64,000 nt of DNA. Source: Lachnoclostridium sp. UBA1308. GTDB taxonomy: Bacteria; Bacillota; Clostridia; Lachnospirales; Lachnospiraceae. A program made the translations under genes and the position numbers. The DNA lies in NCBI GenBank assembly GCA_002307215.1, contig DBTU01000055.1, positions 98,894 to 162,893 of the forward strand, written 5' to 3'. The notes below the pieces were generated by a model. It made no database searches and was not told the origin of the DNA. It saw nothing but the letters and a program-made list of their open reading frames with translations. The first letter of the stretch is position 1. Each line of letters begins with the position of its first letter. Below, one piece after another: positions 8,942-17,670 of the stretch.

Positions 8942-9025
8942 ACAAAACCCGGAAGAATAAGGAGGGAGCACCTTTGTGCGAGCTTCTTATTCTTCCCAAG
9001 AATTTTGGTTCTTTTCAAAATTCTT
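8942..9025 (-). repeat. R1 double-hairpin dispersed repeat, copy A
   Basis: Two consecutive inverted repeats: GGAAGAATAAG/CTTATTCTTCC (8951-8961, 8986-8996) and AAGAATTTTG/CAAAATTCTT (8998-9007, 9016-9025). Near-identical copies occur at 22411-22493 and 56763-56839. This copy lies in the spacer between the response regulator and the kinase and abuts repeat R4. Confidence 0.9.
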
Positions 9026-9026
9026 T

Positions 9027-9106
9027 ATTCACACTAACGTAACATGCCTACCCTTAGAATTAGTTTGGGCCGAGGATTACGCAGGCTCAAACTTCTAAGT
9101 GTGAAT
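9027..9106 (-). repeat. R4 palindromic repeat, copy A
   Basis: 80-bp element bounded by 11-bp ends (ATTCACACTAA and TAAGTGTGAAT, 10 of 11 complementary), with an inner hairpin of AGTTTGGGCC type. Its core (AAGTTTG-GCCTGCGTAA ... GGCCCAA-CTAATTC-AAGGGTAGG) recurs at 15147-15213. It lies just after the response-regulator stop. Confidence 0.75.
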
Positions 9107-9114
9107 TATGCTTT

Positions 9115-9825
9115 TCAATAATTCACACTACCTCCAAATTTATAGCCTACTCCATGAATCGTCTTCACATAGATCGGATCTTTCGGATCTGTTTCTATTT
9201 TCTGTCGAAGGTTTTTGATGTGGCTGTCAATCGTTCTGTCATAGCCCTCAAAATCACTGCCAAAGGCGGAGGCTATTAACTCGTCTCTGGTAAATACCTT
9301 ATTCGGATATTTGATTAAGGCCGTAAGCAGCTTAAATTCATTTGGTGTCAGCTTTACCTCTTCCTGCTTTTTATGAACCGCATGGCTATCCAAATCGACG
9401 GATAAATCACCATCAAAGAATGAGTATTTGCTGAGAAAGGCTCCCGGATCATCATCGCTTCTTCTCATGACAGCTTCCATCCGTGCGTAAATAGTCTTTA
9501 GGCTGAAGGGCTTCGTAATATAATCGTCCGCACCGATACCAAGTCCCTTTAACATATCTGCTTCAGCTGATTTCGCTGTAATCATAATAATCGGTACCCT
9601 TGATTTTCTGCGAATAATCCTACAGACCTCCTCACCTGATAGAAGTGGAAGCATAAGATCCAGTAAAACGAAGGAAATGCTTTCCCGGTCAAACAGCTCA
9701 ATTGCTTTTCTACCGTTCTCCGCGGGAATCACTTGAAATCCTTTATTTTCGAGAAAGGATTTCAAGACATTCATAATTTTTTCTTCATCTTCCACTACCA
9801 GGATCTTCTTCATAGCAGTATTCAT
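9115..9825 (-). CDS. OmpR-family response regulator
   Basis: 236 residues. The receiver domain has acidic residues VEDEE (about 10-14), the phosphorylated aspartate in LLDLMLP (about 56) and KPFS (about 105). A C-terminal winged helix follows (about 135-232) with LTPNEFKLL and the recognition-helix region DRTIDSHIKNLRQKIE. ATG 9825 has TAGGAG 5 nt upstream. It begins 61 nt after the copper ATPase stop, so it may be co-transcribed with the copper genes. The KdpE-like boxes before the two kimA genes are plausible targets; copper genes are the alternative regulon. Confidence 0.87.
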   Translation of the reverse strand: MNTAMKKILVVEDEEKIMNVLKSFLENKGFQVIPAENGRKAIELFDRESISFVLLDLMLPLLSGEEVCRIIRRKSRVPIIMITAKSAEADMLKGLGIGADDYITKPFSLKTIYARMEAVMRRSDDDPGAFLSKYSFFDGDLSVDLDSHAVHKKQEEVKLTPNEFKLLTALIKYPNKVFTRDELIASAFGSDFEGYDRTIDSHIKNLRQKIETDPKDPIYVKTIHGVGYKFGGSVNY

Positions 9826-9886
9826 ATCGACTCCTATCAGTCTACAAAAGTTATTCTTCCCGGAACCGCTTGCCTTTCCTTCCGAC

Positions 9887-12349
9887 TTAGCGATATGCCT
9901 TAAACCGCTTCAATCGAAGCGCGTTGGTTACTACCGATACGGAGCTGAAGGCCATTGCCGCAGCAGCAAAAATAGGATTAAGAAGCGGCCCACCGAATAG
10001 ATGCAGGAGTCCTGCCGCAATCGGAATACCGGCTACATTATACCCAAACGCCCAGAATAAATTCTGTTTAATATTTCGAATGGTGCTTTTACTTAGATTG
10101 ATTGCTGTCGGAACGTCCATAAGATCACTCTTCATTAACACGATATCAGCAGATTCAATGGCAACATCGGTTCCTGATCCAATCGCTATCCCGATATCAG
10201 CTTGAACAAGTGCCGGTGCATCATTGATACCGTCGCCTACCATGCATACCTTCTTTCCTTCCGCTTGGAGCTTCTTCACTTCACCTGCTTTATCCTGAGG
10301 AAGCACCTCTGCCAGCACCCGGTCAATCCCAACTTGTCTGGCAATTGCTTGGGCAGTCCTTCGGTTATCTCCGGTAATCATGGCAACCTCTATACCCATG
10401 GACCGGAGCTTTTGTATCGCTTTTAAACTACTCTCCTTTACCACATCCGCTACTGCGATAATGCCTGCGAGCTTATTCTCAATTGCAATATACATCGGTG
10501 TCTTGCCTTCGCCGGCAAGCTGATCAGACATATCCTTAAACTCTTCTAAGGAAATTTTCCTCTGAACCATCAGCTTCTGATTACCGATTAAGATTTTTAC
10601 TTGATCAATCACTACCTCAATTCCGTGACCCGGAAGTGCCTCAAACTGATCTACCTTTTTCAACTCCAGATTTTCTTTTTGAGCTCCCCTTACAATTGCC
10701 TCACCAAGTGGATGCTCCGATCCCTTTTCTGCGGAAGCAGCAATTTGAAGTAAATAGTTTCTTTCTATTTTACCCGCGGTAATGATATCGGTTACCTCCG
10801 GCTTGCCTTCGGTGATCGTACCTGTTTTATCAAACACAATGGTATTAATCTTGTGTGTTGTCTCTAGGGCTGCGCCACCTTTAATCAAGATACCGTTTTC
10901 CGCACCCTTACCCGTACCTACCATAATTGCTGTCGGTGTTGCAAGTCCGAGTGCGCAAGGGCATGCGATTACGATTACGGATATGAAGATGGTCAAGGAA
11001 AAGGTAAAGGACTGTCCTGTAAAAAACCATGCCATAAATGCAAGCAATGCAATGGAACAGACCACCGGTACAAAATATCCGGATACGATATCCGCCATCT
11101 GTGCAATCGGAGCCTTGGAACCCTGCGCTTCCTCCACCAATTTAATAATCTGTGCCAACGCTGTATCACTGCCTACCTTGGTCGCTTTAAACTGTAGGAG
11201 GCCGTTCTTATTTATACTGGCAGCATAAACCTTATCACCGGCCTTTTTATCAACCGGCATGCTCTCTCCTGTCAGCATTGCTTCATCAACGGAAGAGCTG
11301 CCTTCCTGAACCACTCCGTCCACCGGTATTTTCTCTCCGGGTTTTACTAATATAATTTGATCAATCTCAACTTCATCAATCGGGATTTCAATTTCTTCTC
11401 CGTTTTCAAGTATGGTCGCTGTTTTTGGAGCAAGTCCCATCAGCTTCTTGATTGCTTCCGAGGTCTTACCTTTTGATACTGCCTCCAGTGACTTTCCAAG
11501 CAAAATTAATGCGATGATTACTCCTGCCGTCTCGTAATAAAGACTTTCCACAGCACTTGAGTCACCGTTTATGATGCGAATGGTATTATAAATACTGAAT
11601 ATAATAGCCGCCGAGGTACCAATCGCCACCAGTGAATCCATGTTGGGGCTTCTTTGAAGCAACGCTTTAAAACCAATGGTATAGAATTTATAGCCTGCTA
11701 TTACAATTGGTGTCACAAGGGATATCTGAAGTAGAGCGTATCTGAATGGATACTGCATCGGATCCACTGCCTTTGGAATTGGAACCATCCACCAAGAAAT
11801 CATCGGCGCCATGGCAAAATACAGTAATGGTATTGCAAAGACTGTAGCAATGATAAATTTGGTCCATAAGGTTTTGATCTCTTTTTCCTTACGAAGTTTA
11901 TCCACATCAACCGTATTCTTATCAATCTCTAGCGCCTGATAGCCTATCTTTACAATGCAATCCTTGATTGCAGACAATTTAATCTTACCGGAATCATATT
12001 CAATGGCTGCCTTTTCTGTGGCCAGGTTAACTGATACCTTCCTAACGCCCTCAAGCTTACCGATTGCCTTCTCCACTCTCTGAGAACAGGCGGCACAGGT
12101 CATGCCACCTATCGGGATGATGACAGAATTATATTTTAGATCTTCAATGACGCCGTAGCCGGCTTCCTCGACTGCCTTCTTAACTTCAGGTATGGCTACC
12201 AATTGCTCATCGAATTCTATCGTAAGCTTCTCTGTAGCGAAATTCACACTAGCCTCCGCCACACCACCTATCTTTGCAACAGCCTTCTGAACCCTTTGTG
12301 CACATGCAGCACAGCTCATACCGCTGATTTTAATCATCTCTTTCTTCAT
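9887..12349 (-). CDS. copA: Cu+-exporting P-type ATPase
   Basis: 820 residues, normal length for CopA with two metal-binding domains. HMA domains carry GMSCAAC (about residue 10) and GMTCAAC (about 82). Later landmarks are TGES in the actuator domain (about 370), the CPC copper site in IACPCALGLATP (about 470), the phosphorylation loop DKTGTIT, the HP motif (SEKGSEHPLG) and hinge GDGINDAPAL. The C-terminal membrane pair with YNVAG and SSVSVVTNALRL fits the Cu+ subgroup (PIB-1). It pumps Cu+ out of the cytosol. Start ATG follows GGAGG. Located between a DUF2318 gene and a two-component system on the same strand. Confidence 0.95.
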   Translation of the reverse strand: MKKEMIKISGMSCAACAQRVQKAVAKIGGVAEASVNFATEKLTIEFDEQLVAIPEVKKAVEEAGYGVIEDLKYNSVIIPIGGMTCAACSQRVEKAIGKLEGVRKVSVNLATEKAAIEYDSGKIKLSAIKDCIVKIGYQALEIDKNTVDVDKLRKEKEIKTLWTKFIIATVFAIPLLYFAMAPMISWWMVPIPKAVDPMQYPFRYALLQISLVTPIVIAGYKFYTIGFKALLQRSPNMDSLVAIGTSAAIIFSIYNTIRIINGDSSAVESLYYETAGVIIALILLGKSLEAVSKGKTSEAIKKLMGLAPKTATILENGEEIEIPIDEVEIDQIILVKPGEKIPVDGVVQEGSSSVDEAMLTGESMPVDKKAGDKVYAASINKNGLLQFKATKVGSDTALAQIIKLVEEAQGSKAPIAQMADIVSGYFVPVVCSIALLAFMAWFFTGQSFTFSLTIFISVIVIACPCALGLATPTAIMVGTGKGAENGILIKGGAALETTHKINTIVFDKTGTITEGKPEVTDIITAGKIERNYLLQIAASAEKGSEHPLGEAIVRGAQKENLELKKVDQFEALPGHGIEVVIDQVKILIGNQKLMVQRKISLEEFKDMSDQLAGEGKTPMYIAIENKLAGIIAVADVVKESSLKAIQKLRSMGIEVAMITGDNRRTAQAIARQVGIDRVLAEVLPQDKAGEVKKLQAEGKKVCMVGDGINDAPALVQADIGIAIGSGTDVAIESADIVLMKSDLMDVPTAINLSKSTIRNIKQNLFWAFGYNVAGIPIAAGLLHLFGGPLLNPIFAAAAMAFSSVSVVTNALRLKRFKAYR

Positions 12350-12476
12350 AAATCCACCTCCAACAATCTCCCATATGAAATTTATGGGCTTTATCTCTAT
12401 TCACACATTAACCAGCATTCTGTAAGGCGCTCCAGTAGAAATCTTGATAAACGCCTGTAAATATTATTTGTTTCAT

Positions 12477-12998
12477 CTACTTCCAGTTATCGAAAATTAC
12501 TAATGCTTGAGTCAGTACATCCTTTGATATAGTAATAGAAGAATCTGTAACTGTCTTATATTCCTTTGTAATCGGAACCGGATTACACCCACCCTTCGTA
12601 ACCTCCACGTCATCCATGCCGAAACTATTACCGCAATTCTGACAAACCAACTTTCCGTCTTCATACTTATAGTATCCCTTACCTGAGCTATAGCATACCT
12701 GACAGGTATTAAACACGGTACGTATCGTTCCATCGGATGCTTTCACTGCAATCACTTCCATATCGGTACCATTCATCTGTGCCGGATAGAAGGATGGCGT
12801 ATCTGTAACATCTTTCACCTGAATCACAATATCATTGTCCTTTACTACCTTACTATTTGTACCGGAATCTTTCACGTTTTTATTATTCAAACTACTTGAA
12901 AACCTAATCGCAAATGCTACTAAGATCAATGTTACAGCAACTGTGATTATTATAGCAAGTTTTTTTGAGTTCTTCCTATTAATAAATTCTCTGTTCAT
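12477..12998 (-). CDS. DUF2318 membrane-anchored cysteine protein
   Basis: 173 residues. One N-terminal membrane helix (about 12-32) is followed by an extracytoplasmic domain with CQVC (about 98) and CQNC (about 117) pairs and a GGCNPVP motif (about 135), hallmarks of DUF2318. Members occur with iron or copper transport genes and are thought to bind a metal or redox cofactor. The biochemical role is not established. It follows the TauE-like/cupredoxin fusion by 36 nt and precedes copA by 127 nt, all on the minus strand. An AAGGAG lies 10 nt before ATG 12998. Confidence 0.8.
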   Translation of the reverse strand: MNREFINRKNSKKLAIIITVAVTLILVAFAIRFSSSLNNKNVKDSGTNSKVVKDNDIVIQVKDVTDTPSFYPAQMNGTDMEVIAVKASDGTIRTVFNTCQVCYSSGKGYYKYEDGKLVCQNCGNSFGMDDVEVTKGGCNPVPITKEYKTVTDSSITISKDVLTQALVIFDNWK

Positions 12999-13034
12999 GA
13001 TTATTCGTCTCCTTATGAATTCTTTTTACTGGTT

Positions 13035-14957
13035 TCACTGCACCGGATTATAAGCCTGTACCTCTTCTTGAATCGCTGCCTTATCGATTTTATTAATGTC
13101 GTCCACCACTTTTACATATCCAAGATAAGAGCCGTCCGAGGTATAGAAATCAAAATCCTTAGAGGGTATAAAGGTAATTGGATTTTCACCTTCCGCAATC
13201 TGAAGCTCTGCCGAATAATTCGGAAATAGAATTGTACTCGCGTTGCTGTCAACCTTATCCCCCTTGATGACCCATTTTGTCTTCAAATCTTTTTGAATTA
13301 CCACTACAGCGGGTGAAAATCCATCCTTACCATACGTAATCTCAACATATTGGATATTATCTTCCATCTTGGCAACCGCAAGCTTTTCAGTCGGAATCTT
13401 CTTATCTTTTATGATGGTCTGGTCAAAATTAATATTACTTCCGGAACCTGCGGCAGAACTTTCTGAACCTGAGGCTGAACTTCCACAACAACCGCCGGAA
13501 CCCGAGCTTTGGGTAGAATCATCTGTAATAGTACTGCTATCTGTGTTATTCAAGTCATCAACAACTACAATTTTGCTGCGAATCATTCCCATCCAGCAGC
13601 TGAAGGAGACCTCACCACTCTCAGTTGGAGTAAACTCGATAACATTGTCTCCTGTAACCAAAGATTGTTCAATTCCATATTTCTGTACGAGGATGCGGTT
13701 ATTACAACCGTTCAGGTCACCGGCTTCTGCTTGAATCGTCCATTTTACCGGAATTCCCTTCTGAACTACAATCGGTTCATATTTGCCGGAGGAGATACCG
13801 GTAGTAACCACTTGCTCATTATCCTTAATTTCTGCTATGGTTGCCGTTTTTATCGTACCGGCTTGTGATGTAACACTTGGTAGTATAATGCCTGATAAAC
13901 TGAGACCGTTGCCCAACATATATATTCCTAAGATAACGACTAATGCCGCACTTGCCGTCATCATCTTTTTTGTGAATTTTTTATTAAGGAAGGTACTCAC
14001 TGCACCAAACGCAAAGAGAAGCGGAACCGTACCTACACTAAACAAAAACATCGCTAACGCCCCCTTCAGGGGACTGCCTGTGGAAAGTGCATAAAGCTGC
14101 ATTGCCTGTAAGGGACCGCAGGGCATCAGTCCATTTAATAAACCAATATAAAGCGGGCCGTGTCCATTTCTACTTGCATTGATTTTATTGGCGAATACTT
14201 TGGGCATTCTAGGATTAAATCTACGAAGCCAAGGGAAAAAGCCAAGCATATTAATACCCATGATGACCATGAAAATACCGGCCAGTAACAAAACAATACC
14301 CCTCATCATACCAGAAAAGCTGACAACCGAACCAAGAGCTCCGACAACACCTCCGATGACGGTATAAGATATCACTCTTCCGATATTATAAAGCAAACTT
14401 GGCTTAATCGCTGAAAGTCTGTTGTTTTGATTGCCGATAGCACCTGCTTTGGGTATACTCTGGGAGAGGCAGATACCCCCACACATTGCAACACAGTGAA
14501 CGGAAGTAAGTAAACCGATCACAAACAGCATTCCATATCCCATTCCCTCCGTCGCCACCGGAAATCGCTTAAACATATCTAAAATCCCAAATTTCCATGC
14601 AATGATATAAATAGCAAATAGAATGATGGCAACTCCTGTAATATTGCTGTAATCACGGGGTTCTTTCTTCTCTTTCATAAACTCATCCGCTCTCTTGCCC
14701 TTATTATCATCGAAAGAAATTTGACTTGACCTCTCTGCCTTCCTGACATGATAGTCAATACCCTCAAGGGTAGCTTCGATTTGCTCAATACCAATGACTC
14801 CATCCTCGTAGGATATTATCACCGCACCTGATACATAGCTTGCCGAAACCTCACCCACACCCGAAAGCTTGCCAAGTTCCCGTTCAATCCTGCTTTCACA
14901 GCTTGCGCAGGTCATATTATCAATATATAAAGTTTTCTTAATCATTCCTGAAGACAT
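13035..14957 (-). CDS. HMA-TauE/SafE-like-cupredoxin fusion, copper handling
   Basis: 640 residues with a composite layout. An HMA domain with MTCASC lies at about 15-20. A linker and isolated helix (about 100-125) precede a six-helix UreH/TauE-SafE (DsbD-like) membrane region at about 140-350. A first cupredoxin-like domain (about 385-470) keeps a GCNN ... FSCWMGM copper-site pattern. A Ser/Gly-rich linker contains GGCCGS (about 500). A second cupredoxin-like domain (about 540-625) lacks the cysteine. This suggests transfer of Cu+ from a cytosolic HMA across the membrane to an external cupredoxin. First gene of the copper operon. Its AAGGAGG ribosome site is the last of four such repeats. 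Transport direction is inferred. Confidence 0.8.
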   Translation of the reverse strand: MSSGMIKKTLYIDNMTCASCESRIERELGKLSGVGEVSASYVSGAVIISYEDGVIGIEQIEATLEGIDYHVRKAERSSQISFDDNKGKRADEFMKEKKEPRDYSNITGVAIILFAIYIIAWKFGILDMFKRFPVATEGMGYGMLFVIGLLTSVHCVAMCGGICLSQSIPKAGAIGNQNNRLSAIKPSLLYNIGRVISYTVIGGVVGALGSVVSFSGMMRGIVLLLAGIFMVIMGINMLGFFPWLRRFNPRMPKVFANKINASRNGHGPLYIGLLNGLMPCGPLQAMQLYALSTGSPLKGALAMFLFSVGTVPLLFAFGAVSTFLNKKFTKKMMTASAALVVILGIYMLGNGLSLSGIILPSVTSQAGTIKTATIAEIKDNEQVVTTGISSGKYEPIVVQKGIPVKWTIQAEAGDLNGCNNRILVQKYGIEQSLVTGDNVIEFTPTESGEVSFSCWMGMIRSKIVVVDDLNNTDSSTITDDSTQSSGSGGCCGSSASGSESSAAGSGSNINFDQTIIKDKKIPTEKLAVAKMEDNIQYVEITYGKDGFSPAVVVIQKDLKTKWVIKGDKVDSNASTILFPNYSAELQIAEGENPITFIPSKDFDFYTSDGSYLGYVKVVDDINKIDKAAIQEEVQAYNPVQ

Positions 14958-14970
14958 ATCTTAATCCTCC

Positions 14971-15042
14971 TTATTGTTGGAGGATTTCGCCTCCTTATTG
15001 TTGGAGGATTTCGCCTCCTTATTGTTGGAGGATTTCGCCTCC
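14971..15042 (-). repeat. three 24-bp tandem SD/anti-SD units
   Basis: Three exact 24-bp repeats (14971-14994, 14995-15018, 15019-15042). Each contains GGAGG and CCTCC separated by 6 nt. On the minus strand every unit ends in AATAAGGAGG, the same sequence as the true ribosome site just before ATG 14957. The CCTCC blocks could pair with neighbouring GGAGG and mask or present the start site. Confidence 0.9.
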
Positions 15043-15146
15043 CTGATATAACCGCTTTGTCAGTTCATCTTTATAAATTCATCATATCAGTCATTTATGT
15101 AGATAATATGGAGAAGAGGGTAAAATAAATTACAATTTCGCCCTTG

Positions 15147-15213
15147 TAAGTTTGTGCCTGCGTAACCAAAGTGTAAAGGGCACACTTGGCCCAAGCTAAT
15201 TCGAAGGGTAGGT
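15147..15213 (+). repeat. R4 palindromic repeat, copy B
   Basis: Shares with 9044-9093 (opposite strand) the blocks AAGTTTG-GCCTGCGTAA and GGCCCAA-CTAATTC-AAGGGTAGG. A ~14-bp insertion forms an extra AAGTGT/ACACTT stem. It lies in the divergent spacer between the copper operon and the MerR-type gene. Confidence 0.7.
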
Positions 15214-15262
15214 ATGGGAGTTGATATGAAAAACAACAGATATTTGTTTTGGAAATTTACTA

Positions 15263-15293
15263 TTGACATTGACCCTGCGTCAACTTGTATAAT
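15263..15293 (+). promoter_or_regulatory. MerR-type promoter/operator with 19-bp spacer
   Basis: TTGACA (15263-15268) and TATAAT (15288-15293) are separated by 19 bp instead of 17. The spacer contains the dyad TTGAC-CCTGC-GTCAA. Over-long spacers holding a dyad are the signature of promoters remodelled by MerR-family activators. The MerR-type gene starts 21 nt downstream of the -10, implying autoregulation. Confidence 0.85.
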
Positions 15294-15314
15294 GGTTATA
15301 AGGGGGTGAGGTTT

Positions 15315-16274
15315 TTGGACTTGATTAGAATAAACGAAGTTGTTGACAACTTCGGTATATCGAGCAGGACACTAAGGTATTATGAAGAAATGGGGCTTTT
15401 ATGGAGCACCCATCCCGATAACAAAACCCAACGTTATTATGATACCGCCGCGCGTGAACGGTTGAAACAGATTATTATTTTACGCAAGCTACAAATCCCG
15501 GTTAAGGATATAGTCGCTATATTCAAAAGTGAAAACACGGCGGCATTGATTCAAGCGTTTGTGGACAAGCTCGAATCACTTGACACTGAAATTTCAGCTT
15601 TATCTGAGTTAAGACATCTTGTCGATGATTTTCTTCATAAAATGCTCAAGAGCGGAATCAAGAAAATATCGGCCATTACTTTGCTTTATGAAGAAACCGA
15701 AAGAAGGCTTGCCACAGTAGAAAAAAATGAGACGCTCACATTTGAAAAGTTGTCGGAAATCAGCCGTGAAGCATTAAGGCTAACAGATGTACGTATTATT
15801 CGATTACCGCCCATGCGTGTTCTTACTTCACGATTGAAAACAGGACAAACTGAAAATCTGGATGGGGATAAAATGCAGAACCTGTTTGTGAAATTCGGAT
15901 TCACACCAAGTCCCGGATTGCGTGATTGTTTTTACCGCAAAGAACCAAACGATGAGTGGATTATGCTTATCAAAATACCAACCGATTATGAAAATACAAC
16001 AAAATACGCAGACGAAAAACTTACAAGCGGGTTATTCGCCATAGCCAGTTCCTTCATGGAAGATATGGATGATACTATTGTTCTGTTGAAAGAATGGGTA
16101 AACAAGAGTGACCATTATGAGCTTGACACTAATGCGGAAGGAGAAATGCAACGCTATGAAATGATTGAGGAAATTCTTCCGTGGGATATAGCAAATAAAT
16201 TGAACAGATACCAACAAGATATATTTATTCCGATACAAATAAAGAACGAGAAGGAGCAAAATGTAAATGGGTGA
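15315..16274 (+). CDS. MerR-family regulator with GyrI-like effector domain
   Basis: 319 residues from TTG 15315, chosen because AAGGGGGTGA ends at a proper distance upstream; TTG 15321 is also possible. An N-terminal MerR winged helix (RTLRYYEEMGLL, about 18-29) is followed by a dimerisation coiled coil (about 80-125) and a C-terminal effector-binding domain of GyrI/BmrR type (about 160-310). No metal-binding cysteines lie at the end of the coiled coil, so a small-molecule ligand is more likely than copper despite the neighbouring copper operon. It heads a three-gene plus-strand operon. Confidence 0.85.
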   Translation: MDLIRINEVVDNFGISSRTLRYYEEMGLLWSTHPDNKTQRYYDTAARERLKQIIILRKLQIPVKDIVAIFKSENTAALIQAFVDKLESLDTEISALSELRHLVDDFLHKMLKSGIKKISAITLLYEETERRLATVEKNETLTFEKLSEISREALRLTDVRIIRLPPMRVLTSRLKTGQTENLDGDKMQNLFVKFGFTPSPGLRDCFYRKEPNDEWIMLIKIPTDYENTTKYADEKLTSGLFAIASSFMEDMDDTIVLLKEWVNKSDHYELDTNAEGEMQRYEMIEEILPWDIANKLNRYQQDIFIPIQIKNEKEQNVNG

Positions 16275-16314
16275 AGGATGCCCTTAATATGTTAATAGGA
16301 GGAGGGTTTTTATT

Positions 16315-16863
16315 ATGAACACATTGGAAATCAAGCAGACTATGATTGACAAAGGTATTCCGAAGGAAGTAATGGAGCAATTTGTTTTTCCGGAAAGTAA
16401 AGATGAAACGCCGGAAGAAAAAATTGCATTTGTGAATCAAATGGATAATTTACTTACAAAAGATCAAATTCTTTCCGTCATGGAGGAGCAAGGCTGCAGC
16501 AAGAATGAACCTACCGCTGAATTTATGCTAAAACTTAAAGACAAACCCATCGAAGAACGCATTAAAATAATTAACGCAATGGATATGAATGAATCAGCTC
16601 GCTGTAGATTAAATGATGATGGAACGTTGAGTATATTCTGGAGTTTTGAGGAAGACGGAAAATATAAGTGCGTATGCTCAACTATAAATAAACTGTCAAA
16701 ACACACAACCGTTTCCCTTACATATTGCGGTTGTTGTAGCGGACATGTAAAATATCATTTTGAAAACAGTCTCGGCGTGAAGCTACACCTTATAGAGACT
16801 GTATCTTCACCTATCAATTCTAACGGTAAAAAACAATGTGAGCATCTTTTTGATATAATTTAA
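16315..16863 (+). CDS. uncharacterised cysteine-rich protein
   Basis: 182 residues, no signal peptide or membrane segment. The first ~90 residues are helical and charged, with two similar segments (ETPEEKIAFVNQMD near 34 and KPIEERIKIINAMD near 82), suggesting an internal duplication. The C-terminal half has CVCS, YCGCCSGHVKYHFE and CEHLF. This pattern is reminiscent of V4R / L-2-amino-thiazoline hydrolase-like ligand or metal domains, but I cannot name the family firmly. It has a strong GGAGG ribosome site, lies 40 nt after the MerR gene and ends directly before the next gene. Probably part of the MerR-controlled response. Confidence 0.7.
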   Translation: MNTLEIKQTMIDKGIPKEVMEQFVFPESKDETPEEKIAFVNQMDNLLTKDQILSVMEEQGCSKNEPTAEFMLKLKDKPIEERIKIINAMDMNESARCRLNDDGTLSIFWSFEEDGKYKCVCSTINKLSKHTTVSLTYCGCCSGHVKYHFENSLGVKLHLIETVSSPINSNGKKQCEHLFDII

Positions 16864-16878
16864 ATGGGGAGTGCAACC

Positions 16879-17643
16879 ATGAGCGAAAAAACAGAACTGC
16901 AAAAGGTCAGCGAAGAAACCATGCGCTTTCTGCGAGGAAAGTATGTTTTAGACGAAGTTGGTAACGGCAAAGATGAATTGAAATTCCGCAAAAGCAGGAA
17001 AACGGTGTTGACTATCTACATACGCGAAGACCGTTATGATTTTCTCGTTATTTTCGGAAGAGCAGAACGTGAATTATTTGAGGTGCGGCGTAATGAATTT
17101 CCGCAGAAGATACAGGAAATTTACGATAACAGCAAAACATATCATGATGGCAAATGGATGTCTATTTGCGTTGCCGATATACATACGCTCGAAGCTGTCA
17201 AGCAACTTGTTTTGATAAAGAAAAAGCCTAACCGAAAACCGTTTCCGAAAGAGCAGGCGATCTATGCCAGTTGCGGACACCGTTGTGATTTGTGTGTGCA
17301 TTATAACGGCGGAACCATCAGTGAGGAGTTCCGGGCGGAGTTGAAAGAGCGGCTGATACGTGTATACGCGGGAGGTGTAGGCGATGGGGGGTATTGGGGC
17401 GATGATATGGAGTTGTGTGATGGCTGTCATACAGGGGGATTAGATAAAAGCTTTAACTGCGATTCATTGAAATGTGCGGCGGAAAACAACGTTGATAAAT
17501 GCCAAAATTGTCATAAAAATCCTTGCGATAAAGCACATCATTTATATCAAGGGCTAAAACCTAAAATCCACACAGATTCCATTGCTGCCGACGATGTCAC
17601 ATGGGTAATTCTGCCTTATGTGTATGAGCAATACGGAAATTAG
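16879..17643 (+). CDS. DUF3788-DUF3795 fusion protein
   Basis: 254 residues from ATG 16879, preferred over ATG 16864 because GGGGAG lies 7 nt before it. Residues about 1-125 match DUF3788: strand-rich, TVLTIYIRED ... FLVIFGR, YHDGKW and KKKPNRKP. Residues about 130-250 match the cysteine-rich DUF3795, probably zinc binding: CGHRCDLCVHY, CDGCHTGG, CDSLKCA, CQNCHKNPC. Each domain is usually found alone or in small proteins of anaerobes. No enzymatic role is established. It is the last gene of the MerR operon and is followed by a terminator. Confidence 0.75.
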   Translation: MSEKTELQKVSEETMRFLRGKYVLDEVGNGKDELKFRKSRKTVLTIYIREDRYDFLVIFGRAERELFEVRRNEFPQKIQEIYDNSKTYHDGKWMSICVADIHTLEAVKQLVLIKKKPNRKPFPKEQAIYASCGHRCDLCVHYNGGTISEEFRAELKERLIRVYAGGVGDGGYWGDDMELCDGCHTGGLDKSFNCDSLKCAAENNVDKCQNCHKNPCDKAHHLYQGLKPKIHTDSIAADDVTWVILPYVYEQYGN

Positions 17644-17670
17644 GGGGGATAACAACCATGTCAAATGAAT

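Noticed and set aside
8893..9018. N-terminal 42-residue extension of the sensor kinase
   Set aside because: It is translated from repeat R1, lacks a ribosome site, and precedes a typical kinase N-terminus.
14971..15042. CRISPR-like array
   Set aside because: The three 24-bp units are contiguous, without spacers, and no cas gene is present.
15315..16274. CueR-like copper regulator
   Set aside because: Despite the copper neighbours, the metal-binding cysteines after the coiled coil are missing and a GyrI-like ligand domain is present.
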